Source: Isoetes taiwanensis (lineage: Eukaryota > Streptophyta > Lycopodiopsida > Isoetales > Isoetaceae). From it: DNA of 64,000 nt. The position numbers were made by a program, and so were the translations under genes. This document shows, piece after piece, positions 46,902-56,639 of the stretch. The DNA lies in assembly GCA_021234155.1 (NCBI GenBank), contig JAJEKV010000004.1, positions 12,864,716-12,928,715 of the forward strand, written 5' to 3'. The notes below the pieces were generated by a model. That model was not told where the DNA came from, did no database searches, and saw only the letters and a program-made list of their open reading frames with translations. Numbering within the stretch: position 1 is the stretch's first letter; each line of letters opens with the position of its first letter.

Positions 46902-47394
46902 TTAAGGGTTTATGTAGGGGATACATGACTTTATAGCGCACACTTCACGCATTGTACCGACGAAGCTTGTAACGCGCCCAAGCCCGATAATAACGGGTTG
47001 ATAATCCCAAGTGGGGCTAATAATCGGCGGTTGAAGAGCCTTCGCGGTGGCGTAGAAGATTTGTCGAGATGATCATTAGCATCCTCAAAAGCTTGATGTG
47101 GGGTCATATTCCAATAATCCCAAGCGCGGAAAGGGTCCATTTCAAATCATCGTAAGCACGCTCTCGAAGGAGAGTAACTATTTCCATCCCCTTGTCGATC
47201 ATAAGGTTGTTCCGCACCCTAAGCTCCGCTTATCTCATCGCCAACTTCCCCGCTCAGATACTCGCTGTATCGCTCCCCATAGTCCCGCTTGAGGAGGTCC
47301 CTCGCTCATCTCTCCTTATCCGAATGTTATCCTATCTTCGTATTCCGCCACTTTTCTTTCGCAAAAGGGCTGAATGAGTATATAATACTAACAT
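46902..47394 (-). pseudogene. ORF2, unit C
   Basis: Minus strand from ATG 47394 to the stop at 46904-46902; collinear with ORF2 of units A and B ('WDYWNMTPHQAFEDANDH' is kept) but frameshifted several times. Confidence 0.5.
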
Positions 47395-47533
47395 TTCCGT
47401 GAGGCTTAATAACTTGTCATGGAAGAGACTTATTCAAAAATTGTATTGGCATTATGTATTGACTGATACAATAAAGAGAAATCACATCACGAGTAATAAC
47501 CATTTTTTTTTTTTTTTTTAACAACAAAGGATT

Positions 47534-48924
47534 TCAAAGGCAAAATACATAAGACAATAATTTAGAGCCGGATCCCTCATCTTCATCCATTGGCCGAGGA
47601 GGTGGACGATAACGCATCAAAGTGGCGCTTTGGCTAAGAGAGAGGGCTTTGAGCTGCCGCCTCGTGTGGTAGACAGTAGCCAAAGGTGCCGCCGCAAGGA
47701 GGCGCGAGATGCTAGTGCAGCCCGCCACGCCTCCCAACGCCGCTATAGCCAAATCTCTACGGACCCGAGTAATAGTGGTAACACGATAATCAATCTTCTT
47801 ATGGCCCGCTGAAGTAGATATGGCTCTGAGCCCACCAAGAAGCTTCAAAAATGGGCCTAAATTCTTGGAGAAGAACAAAGACCTCTCCTTGGCTGAAAGT
47901 CGAGAGAAAGAATCGGGCCATATGGTTGCCCATTGCCCTAACTTGAGGGTCGGTGGAGGTCTCACTTCCTTCTCCAAGTCGATGGGGAGCTTCCCTTCTT
48001 CTTCTTCTTCTCTCATCCCTAAGGCTGACCTTGGTGTCCCAAAGGTCTTCCTCGTCTTGATCCCCTCGCCCATAGTGATTTGCGAGGCGGATCTCAAGGA
48101 GAGACCGCAGGTGCGGGGCCGCAAATTGCTCTTCCCAGGTCGGGGTTTCAAATAGCAAGGGCACGGGCGGTTTACAAAAAGAGTCTCAACGGCTCTTGTT
48201 CCTCGGGCCGATATGCCAATAGGCTCTCTACCCGGTAGGTTGCACCACCGGTAGTGAAGTCGATGAAGTCATCTTGGCAATATTCCGAAGATCATAGAGA
48301 ACCTCTACTTTCCTTGGGCGGACCCCAAGAAGAACATTGTACGCCCACATGATATCGTTATGATTAGGTACTCTTGGTCATTCAAGAGTACTGTAGGGAG
48401 AAGGTTTAACCCTTCGTGTTTTCGTGGCCTTCGTCCGGCCTAGAGCTTCAGAGCAAGCTCCTTCCACCTCACAAAATCCAAGCCATCGACGACTTCGCCA
48501 TCTTCCGGGTCGAGGTAGAGGTGTAGAAGAAAGCTCTACAGGATCTCCTCATCCTTCTATGTACCGGGTCCATAATAATGGCTGCCATGACCGGCCTCAA
48601 AACAGGTTTCCCCATCTATTGTGGGCAATAGGGAGGTCACCCCCTCGCCGTCGATGCCCCTTGATGACGCATGCATGATCATCACCCCCAACATCTCGTG
48701 TAAGGTGTGGAAGTTGAGGTAAAGCCGCCATCGTCATCATTACCAACGCATGCAGGCACAATCTCCTCTTCATAGAACCGAAGGAAGGCGTAATAGTCCG
48801 GGTGGGCCTGCATGTTGGAGATAAGATCTACCGCCGGGCGGGTAGGGATGAAGAAGATCAAAGGAAACCCAGGGGTCCCAATGCTCTCCGCCTACATACC
48901 ACCGCCGCTTCTTGGGCAAGCCAT
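47534..48924 (-). pseudogene. ORF1, acidic protein, unit C
   Basis: Minus strand from ATG 48924 to the stop at 47536-47534. The last 205 codons (47534-48151) are open and show the full C-terminal part: EEEEEGKLPIDLEKEV, then 'FFSKNLGPF', 'KKIDYRVTTITRVRRDLAIA' and the Pro-rich 'RYRPPPRPMDEDEG'. That longer frame shows how the split frames of units A and B connect. The 5' half is frameshifted. The CACTA empty site is near 48405-48425. Confidence 0.6.
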
Positions 48925-48982
48925 GAGGAGTGAAGGCGAAAGGAGGAGGAAGAAGGCGCCGAACAAGAAGAAAAAAAAAATG

Positions 48983-49012
48983 AAACCCTAATGGCCAAAA
49001 GGGGGTTTTATA
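48983..49012 (-). promoter_or_regulatory. Internal promoter of ORF1, unit C
   Basis: On the minus strand TATAAAA (49012-49006) and then TTAGGGTTT (48991-48983), the same spacing as in units A and B. Confidence 0.55.
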
Positions 49013-49173
49013 CTTTTGGCACGCTTCCCCAAAATTATTATTAAAATTATTATTTATTTAATAACATATATATATTTTTTCAAAATATATATTTTTGTAT
49101 TCACAAACCCAAAATGGGGCTAGTACATCGATAAATTACAAAATTTATACAACTAGAATACGAAATTAATCAT

Positions 49174-49483
49174 CTAAGATCCCCTGATCCTTCGTTGCCA
49201 AGTGAAGGTCCTTGGGCATAATAGTAACCCGCCGCGCATGTATGGCACACAAGTTGGCGCCGCCAAAAGCTCAATCGTATGCCTCTAAGCAGCCTCTTGT
49301 AATGCAAGGACCGCGAAAGCCTTGAAACCGCAAGTCGGTCTTGAATTCTCGAAATGATCTCCCGACGAGTCACCGGAAGGGAAGCCGACGGATCAATGGC
49401 TCCTGGAAGTCTTCCGATACTTCGTATCTCCCCAAGAGCTACCGTGCACTGCCTGAACCTATGGGGCTTCCGCTGCTTAAGGG
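49174..49483 (-). pseudogene. Histone H3 fragment, unit C
   Basis: The minus strand contains H3 from 'RKPHRFR' (about 49470) to the TAG at 49176-49174. DNA identity to the unit A copy is high but about eight indels break the frame. The tail and the N-terminal region of ORF0 are missing, because a truncated LTR is joined here. Confidence 0.8.
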
Positions 49484-49488
49484 GCTTC

Positions 49489-50261
49489 CCACTTCACCAC
49501 TGTGTCCTTTGTCCGGTGCTAAGCCAAGACCATAGCATCTATGACCCGGTGGGCTCTTGTGCACAGGCCGCAATTAACGGGATAATACAGGGCTCTATCT
49601 AGGAGCATACTACAATAAATAGCCTCTGAGGTCTCTACCCCCCTTAATCCCCCATTTCCAGAGTAACACTAGGCTAACAACCACCAATCCATCCATTACA
49701 AGCGTAACTGAATCGAAATATATAGAGAACCTACCTTTACAATCAAGGGTTAGTTCCTACGAGTAAACACAGAGAGAATAGACCAACAACCCAAACAGGT
49801 GCCCAACAGGGGCGCTTACCCTAGAATTCACAACTACACTAGCCACCCACCTGTGTTTCGGCTCGACCCATTGTCATTGGGGATCTCCATCTTCTTGATC
49901 TTGGTGTTCAACTTGTGTGAGAAGGGTGGCGTCCAATTGCTCAAGGTGGCGCCACTCACACACAAGGGTGGCTTCCAATCGCCAAGGTGAGTTGTGGTCG
50001 ATATGGGGGTGGTGATCCACCCTATTGACCCCAATTAGCATTATCATGCTAACCAATCGAGGGTGGCCACGTGGCGCCTTCCCAAACCATAATTAGCTTA
50101 ATTATGGTTTTTAAATATTAGTTCCTTAATTATAGGTTATTATTCTAATTTAATTCCTTTTAAGTGAACCACCTAGGTTCCCATACCCCATGTGGCGTAT
50201 GTATCCTTGGTGACGTGTCAACATATTTATACTTATACCGTATAAATACTTGAACGTTACA
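49489..50261 (-). repeat. Truncated LTR, unit C
   Basis: The first about 773 bases of the LTR (minus-strand start TGTAACGTTC at 50261), cut off where it joins the H3 fragment. The break lies within or beside short GGG-rich sequence. Confidence 0.8.
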
Positions 50262-50280
50262 AAGAGCTGCCACAATGGTA

Positions 50281-50296
50281 TCGCTGCTCGATACCA
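50281..50296 (-). promoter_or_regulatory. Primer-binding site of unit C
   Basis: On the minus strand TGGTATCGAGCAGCGA follows the full LTR. It matches the tRNA-iMet PBS except for one missing A. A partial inverted copy (GATACCA) follows at once. Confidence 0.65.
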
Positions 50297-50298
50297 CC

Positions 50299-51906
50299 GC
50301 GGACGCCTCCCCCGAACATATACGACCCTCTGACGATACATACGGGACTTTCCCTCCCATGGCGCACCAACTCGCCATGAGCGGGCCCTCCGCCTATTTC
50401 GGCCATCTATAATATGATGCCCGAGAGAAGGACACGGCGGGGTCATTCGCCCACGCCAAATGGGGCTCCTACGCCGCGAAGCGTGAATACAAGGGTTAGC
50501 ACACAAAGATAAATCACGATAAATAACCACCACGAAGGGTGGCATATCCATCCAAATACCAACGGCAAAGAATATGCATCTAAACCTAAGAAAACACCCC
50601 AAACCCATGGTTCTACCCCTGCTCGCACTCCAAGGAGGATCGACCGACCTGGCCAGGCCTCAAGAGATCGCCAGACGTAATCTTGACATGGCGCTAATCG
50701 GCATAGAACATTGGCTAGGGTTGTCCACTCCATCCGCCTCCCCCGCACACTTTGCGATGGGTCAAATCACGCTTATGGCTTCGCTATAGCCTTCCCGAGA
50801 CGCAGTTTCGAGGCATCACCCCGCCGAGCCTACCTGTGGTTCATGAAGCCTCAACCGATGAGGCAGTGTCGGAAGCGCCCCTTCCGTAATCACACAAGGG
50901 TTCCATGGGTGAGCTAGAGAATACGCCGCATCAGCCACCCCTCGCATCCGCATTCACTTACTCACCCTAAATCTACTCAAAGTGCAAGGTGCCCCATACG
51001 GGTCACACCTCTACACCCGTGGGAGTGTCGGACCCATACCCGGCCCTCTACGTGGACCGGCTATCGCCTAGCTCACCGTAGGAGTCTCGTGGAGCCTTTT
51101 ATGTTCGTGCAAGACCCCACCCCCACTTCACCACTCGTGTTCCTTTGTCCGGGTGCTAAGCCAGTATTCATAGCATCTATGACCCGGTGGGCTCTTGTGC
51201 ACAGCCGCAATTAATCCGGATAATACAGGGCTCTATCTAGGAGCATACTACAATAAATAGCCTCCGAGGTCTCTACCCCCTTTAATCCCCATTTCCAGAG
51301 TAACACTAGGCTAACAACCACCAATCCATCCATTACAAGCGTAACTTAATCGAAATATATAGAGAACCTACCTTTACAATCAAGGGTTAGTTCCTACGAG
51401 TAAACACAGAGAGAATAGACCAACAACCCAAACAAAATGCCCAACAGGGGCGCTTACCCTAGAATTCACAACTACACTAGCCACCCACCTTGTTTTCGCC
51501 TCGACCCATTGTCATTGGGGATCTCCATCTTCTTGATCTTGGTGTTCAACTTGTGTGAGAAGGGTGGCGCCCAATTGCTCAAGGTGGCGCCAAATGGGTC
51601 ACAAGGGTGGCGCCCACCGCCAAGGTGAGTTGTGGCTGATATGGGGGTGGTGATCCACCCTATTGACCCCAATTAGCATTATCATGCTAACCAATCGAGG
51701 GTGGCCACGTGGCGCCTTCCCAAACCATAATTAGCTTAATTATGGTTTTTAAATATTAGTTCCTTAATTATAGGTTATTATTGTCAATCTAATTTAATTC
51801 CTTTTAAGTGAACCACCTAGGTTCCCATACCCCATGTGGCGTATGTATCCTTGGTGACGTGTCAACATATTTATACTTATACCGTATAAATACTTGGAAC
51901 GTCACA
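50299..51906 (-). repeat. Full LTR of unit C (5' LTR)
   Basis: Minus-strand start TGTGACGTTCC at 51906; end near 50299 before the PBS. About 1.61 kb and collinear with 14042-15672. Confidence 0.85.
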
Positions 51907-51911
51907 TGAGG
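51907..51911. repeat. Target-site duplication, right copy (TGAGG)
   Basis: TGAGG follows the last LTR base. It matches 14037-14041. Confidence 0.8.
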
Positions 51912-52778
51912 GGTCGTTTGAACTTGAAAGACCATCTTTTGTCAAAAAGGCGTGGGATGAGAGCACGTGCAATCTTCAGTAGCATGATTGCACATATTGC
52001 AATGTTTGCAGTGAGAAGGACAATTAGTGTAATTATATTCATTGGTCAGATGACCTTAATACTTACAAATGTGGGACCAAACTTGACTTCTTTGTGGTGG
52101 TGCAGATTGATGAGGTTGAACCGTGTTTTGTGAAACCATAACAAGAGGAATGAAATGGAGATCTGTGAGAGGAACTCCATGGGAGGATACATTGACAGAA
52201 TGATTGACCAGTTCAATAGCATGGTCCAGTGTCTTGGGTCGCAAGTATTCAGTCATAAGACGAATAACGGAAGGGAGACCCTGCAGAAACCAAACTAAGA
52301 TCTGACTTTGCATGGAGTATTCCATGAGCTTGTTAACCAAAATATGCAGACGATCAGCAAAATCACGAGCAAACTCCGTGGGTTGTTGCTAAAGGTCATT
52401 GAGTTGCTTGAGAAGTTGTTGACCATCATCGATGGTACTATAATGTGACAGAACGGCGGTCTTCATTTCTTGCTAGTTCTGTTTCCAATGACTTTTATTG
52501 GCCATCAGCCATTGATGAGGGACTCCACGCAGCGTGGTTGAGAAAATGTGAAACTTGAGCTGTGACTGAGAGTAGCCATTCAAGATAGCCAGAGCTTCGA
52601 ATTCTTCCATGTGTGCCTGAGCACTTTGATCAAGGATGGGCTTCCCTTTTGCATTCCAAAAAATTGGATAGGTAAGTTTGAAATTGTGAGCAGTTAACGA
52701 CGGGATGGGAACCTGTGTGTAAAGTGGTGTGGCATAAGAATAAGCAAGTCCTGAGGCACAACCGAAGGCTGGGAGCAA
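51907..52778 (-). pseudogene. Gag of the older Ty3/gypsy element (part 1)
   Basis: Frames at 52473-52778 ('AHMEEFEALAILNGYSQSQL', FSTTLRGVPHQWL) and 52056-52340 ('MVNKLMEYSMQSQILVWFLQGLP', shown in part) are the retrotransposon gag core, with a stop between them. A Cys/His-rich segment (CPSHCKHCNMCNHATEDC) at about 51985-52040 is a zinc-knuckle-like motif. The frame continues at 14041 on the other side of the insertion, where a Gln-rich stretch and a second knuckle follow. Confidence 0.75.
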
Positions 52779-53099
52779 GGCATTTGCGTGAGGACAGTGA
52801 ACCCAGGAGGTCCCGAAAATGGGGCTTCATTTGGCAATATTCCTTGTGTGTCATCCTCATGCAATTTGAGATCACCAATATTGTAGACTTGAACAAGAGG
52901 TTGAAAAGATGGAGAAGACTGGAATTCTTGGACATGGTTGGGACCAAAAGAGACTTGTGTAGCCCATACCCGGGAAGACAATTGCGAAGGTAACGGCGTC
53001 GACCCAGAGGGAATGTAAATATAAATGCTTTCCGGCTTTTGAAAGTAGAGAGAGTTTGATGCACAGGAGTGTGATGCGGTGACTGAGATTGAGATCCAC

Positions 53100-53345
53100 C
53101 TCTTCGAAAAGTGTCCCGAAGACCGCATCTTCCGAGGCTGTGTCTATGGCAATCTGTCAAAACTTAGAAGCATACACTGAAGCCGGACGAGAACCTTGCC
53201 TGAGGTTGCCAAGCTTAGTTATTGTTGTGCGTTGCCGATCGGTGTCTCCAAAACACGCCTCAAGTTCAGCAGTAAATGCAGCAAAATTTCGAAGAACACC
53301 ATGATTTTCTTCAGGCAATTGAAAGATCCTTATCTACCAAGTATG
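53100..53345 (-). pseudogene. Second gag-like fragment (capsid core)
   Basis: The minus strand reads 'FTAELEACFGDTDRQRTTIT' and 'LGNLRQGSRPASVYASKF', a stop, then 'QIAIDTASEDAVFGTLFEE'. This is another version of the gag capsid core, different from the one at 52473. It may be a separate element fragment or the true capsid start of the same older element. Confidence 0.6.
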
Positions 53346-53860
53346 ATCCTTTTACTGAATAGAGTATCTGCTTTCATCCCTATCAAAACTGACAATGCTC
53401 TGTCCAATAGTATCAAGAACATCCTTTCATATCTCTCACCTTTAATGAGTTCCATCTCACTCATTATACATATTTGCAATTTTCTGCACATTCTTCTAAT
53501 TTCATGTCCGAAAAACGAATTAATAACTGAAGCATCTTAATAAGGTCCATTTAACAAATCTTTCTTTCATTAAGAATAAATAAATCATTATCGTATCCAT
53601 GCTGCTGCTTACTTTTCCTAGAATAAATTGTACCCAGGTGAACAGATGTAGTAATCTGATAAATCTCTCCCAAATGCTCTTTCGCCTGAGAATTATGCCT
53701 TGATCTGCTCGTCTTGAACTCTTTGATCCTCGAAATGATAGCTTTAATAATACCTAATTGCTTCATCCGATCCTGTAACATCGGAAAAAAAGCAACATGA
53801 TGGCAACAAGACATCGGCAATGGCTATAAGCGATCAGAGGGAGGAGGACTGCCAAGAATG

Positions 53861-53876
53861 ATATCTCTGCTACCAA
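53861..53876 (-). promoter_or_regulatory. Primer-binding site of the older element
   Basis: On the minus strand TTGGTAGCAGAGATAT follows GTGTGAGACA, a CA-ending LTR border at 53879. The sequence resembles the iMet-type PBS with a G for T. It stands upstream of the gag remnants in the right orientation. Confidence 0.55.
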
Positions 53877-53879
53877 TTT

Positions 53880-55530
53880 GTCTCACACCCAGATTTTTAT
53901 CTGACCAGCGGTGGCCTGCTGTATAACAGCAAACCTTAAATAATTTACCTCTGTAAACCAGGGAAGTTCCAATATTGTTCTTGTGGAAATGTCCTCTAAA
54001 AGAAAAGAGTGCTTGCTTTAAAATGATGCCTTCCTTTGAACTACTCATTGTATAACCTTGTAGAATGGGCTTAAACTAATTACAAAGCTCTGGTCTTAGA
54101 TGCATTGGATAAGTGCAAGGATTAGCTAAAATGATTACTGCCGCAGCATAAGAGCCAAGCTATCACAGGGCTGGGCTTCGTAATAAGTCATTCATTTTGT
54201 TAAGATAAGCTAATGCTTGTTCTATAGGATTCTTATGAGTGCTGATGAGATAGGTGTATGGTATTGATATAGGACAATACTATATATTTCTCAGCAGTCC
54301 AGTGAAAGCAGAATATCCATTGTTGGTGGAGCTATGCTTCACTCTTACAGTATTTCGTGATACTAGGGCGAGCGCAACGAGTTTAGAGAGTTTTATGCTA
54401 GCACTAATAAATGAGATGATTGGCTTATCTTAAAGGATTCTCGAAAGATTGGTGAGGTTGCATTTTCCACTAGTATGGGATGGTGACAAGTGTCAACCAA
54501 CAAACCAGGTGCTCCGAGGTCTAAGTGCTTGTAGTTTCTCCCTTACATTGAATCCACCGGCGCCGGGAGTAGACTAGCTTATCTTAAAAGATTCTCGTCT
54601 CGAAAGATTGGCGAGGTTGCATTTGCCACTAATATAGAATGGTGACAAGTGTCAACCAACAAATCAGATGCTCCTAGAAGATGTATTGTCTAGATTTGGT
54701 GGGGTGCATCTGCGTGGCAGATGCTACAATGTGTATGGTGGATTCCATACATGTGTTCTCACAGTCAGTCAATCATTGCTTCATGATTACACTACTAGAT
54801 TATTTATGCCTGTTACTAACATGTGGAGTCATGTGCAAGCTATTGATAGCTGGTGAGGTTGTGGCGAGGCTACATGTGTGTATATTTATCTTGTAGATGG
54901 GCATAAGCATACTACAATGTACCTTAAAAAGTATTATTCAGGGATCATAAAACTACCTAAAAAAGTACCCAACACTAGGTACTGGTACTTATATGATGCC
55001 TCAATAACTAATAACTAATAAGTGTTAAAATGGATTCATTCATTTTCACCTCTAATAGTACATCTTTATCTTGACCTTGAACATTAGCATGCATTTGACT
55101 TTTATTTTGAAATTTTGAATTACTTTTGATAGAAAGAACAAGAAAGCAGTACCCATTTCTGAAGTACCTAGTGTACGAACTTTGATGGGTTCCGAAAATG
55201 GACACCTGTAGCATGCTTATGCTCAGATGTATTGGCATCTTGTCATCTGTATACATGACTTTCATGCATATAGCCTTGTGTGACTTAAACTGTGTACTCT
55301 GATAATTTTTTGGTACTAAAATTGTGGTACTTAACATGCATATTAACCATAATGTATTTATGGTTCTAGATGTCCAAGTTAATAATCTTATTCTTGTTAC
55401 AAGATGGAAGTGTCGTGGCAACGCCACAACTAATCATTGATTCTAGGCTAGGGACGAATTTTATGTTATGTAATAGGTTTAGCAATTTATGTGAAATTGG
55501 GAAGAAGCAATTGCTATTGCAGCATACCTA
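53880..55530. other. Probable LTR remnant and unassigned DNA
   Basis: From 53879 rightwards, TGTCTCACACCCAG should be the inverted LTR end of the older element; I could not find its other end. Frames at 53824-54048 and 55008-55427 are not recognised. A direct duplication lies at 54423-54675. Confidence 0.4.
54423..54675. repeat. Direct duplication of about 93 bp
   Basis: GCTTATCTTAAAGGATTCTC through GGTGACAAGTGTCAACCAAC and GCTCC is present at 54423-54515 and again at about 54577-54675, with a 4-6 base insertion and several substitutions. Confidence 0.8.
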
Positions 55531-55539
55531 GTGAGTAGA

Positions 55540-56445
55540 GCTCCATATGCAAAACTGGAATTCAAAGTAGTTGAGAAAGCCTGGTCAGGTGAAACTCCTA
55601 TCTGAGGTATTTACTTGCAAAGCTTTCCTATGATTGAACACTTCAACTCCTAAGTTGAGGTTCATGTTCTTGGCTATTCCAACAATAGAAAAGCCTATAG
55701 GTTCATTGATCTTGAAAGCAAGAAGCTAGTAATCAGTTGCCACGTAGAATTTAATGAGTTCAATGAGTTCGAGAGTTGCTTTTATCACAAATGGAAGTGT
55801 TCCTGTTGTAGCATCTCATAGGGAGAATGCTAACTCCGAAGGAATAATATTCATCATGTTGAAGGGATAAGTGATCATGTTGAATGGGTAAGTAATCCTG
55901 ACATTGAACATGCACAAGAGTACCTTGATATTATAGGAACAAAAGTTGAGAACATAGATGCAGTCAAACCATCAAGAAAAAGAAGACCACCAATATGGTT
56001 TTAAGATTATGTGTTTTCTGTATCAGGCCATGCTATTGAACCTCAGACATATGTGGAGGCAATCAAGGATAAAGAAAAAGATTATTGGATTGCAGCCATG
56101 GAAACTGAACTTGCTTTCATTCGAGAAGCAACAACTTGGACATTAATAGAAAGAACAATCAATAAGGGAGTCATTGGATCCAAATGGGTATTTAAGATCA
56201 AATATAGCAATGATGGCAGCAATGAGGTTCAAATCAAGATTGGTTGCAAAGGGATGATTTTCCCAAGTGCATGGTATTGACCATGAAAAAACTTTTGCTC
56301 CTGTTATGAAGCTGATGTCTGTAAAGACTATTTTAGCTTTTGGCTACTAGCAACATTACTATATCCATCAAATGGACGTGACAGATGCTTTCTTGCATGG
56401 AAAACTTGAAGAGGGATTATATTTCAAGCAGGGAGACTTATTTGC
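55540..56445 (+). pseudogene. Ty1/copia integrase end and reverse transcriptase remnant
   Basis: From about 55575 the plus strand reads the copia integrase C-terminus (KAWSGETPI, 'VHVLGYSNNRKAYRFIDLES', then ISCHVEFNE). From 56011 it reads the start of copia RT: 'YVEAIKDKEKDYWIAAMETE', 'GVIGSKWVFKIKYSNDGS'. After a frameshift come 'EKTFAPVMKLMSVKTILAF' and 'IHQMDVTDAFLHGKLEEG'. The catalytic YVDD region is not present because a tandem repeat follows at 56447. Several stops are present. Confidence 0.85.
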
Positions 56446-56446
56446 C

Positions 56447-56612
56447 ATGTGGGTTGGCCCAAATGCCTAGAAATTTCTCCACTAGAAACTCTTCCCCATG
56501 TGGGTTGGCTCCGACGCCTAGAAATTTCTCCGCTAGAAACTCCTCCCATGTGGATTGGCTCCGCTCGCCATGTGGTTGACTCCGACGCCTACGAATTTCT
56601 CCCCTGTGGGTT
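56447..56612. repeat. About 60-bp tandem repeat, nearly three copies
   Basis: The unit CCATGTGGGTTGGCTCCGAC plus GCCTAGAAATTTCTCC... starts at about 56447, 56507 and 56559. It follows directly on the copia RT break. Confidence 0.75.
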
Positions 56613-56639
56613 ATCCAATTGTAAACCACAATGAGTATT

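Larger units (their letters stand above)
14042..51906. mobile_element. Composite of three Ty3/gypsy units (A+, B+, C-) carrying histone H3
   Basis: The complex begins TGTGACGTT and ends AACGTCACA, flanked by TGAGG on both sides. It contains unit A (14042 to the LTR at 30241), unit B (to the LTR at 39579) and unit C on the minus strand (51906 down to 40260). All share LTR, H3-bearing ORF0, acidic ORF1, ORF2, gag, pol with chromodomain, and a polypurine tract. The outer ends are both LTR 5' ends in opposite orientation, which a single simple insertion cannot produce. Inversion, nested insertion or misassembly are the options. The insertion lies in the gag of an older minus-strand element. Confidence 0.85.
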
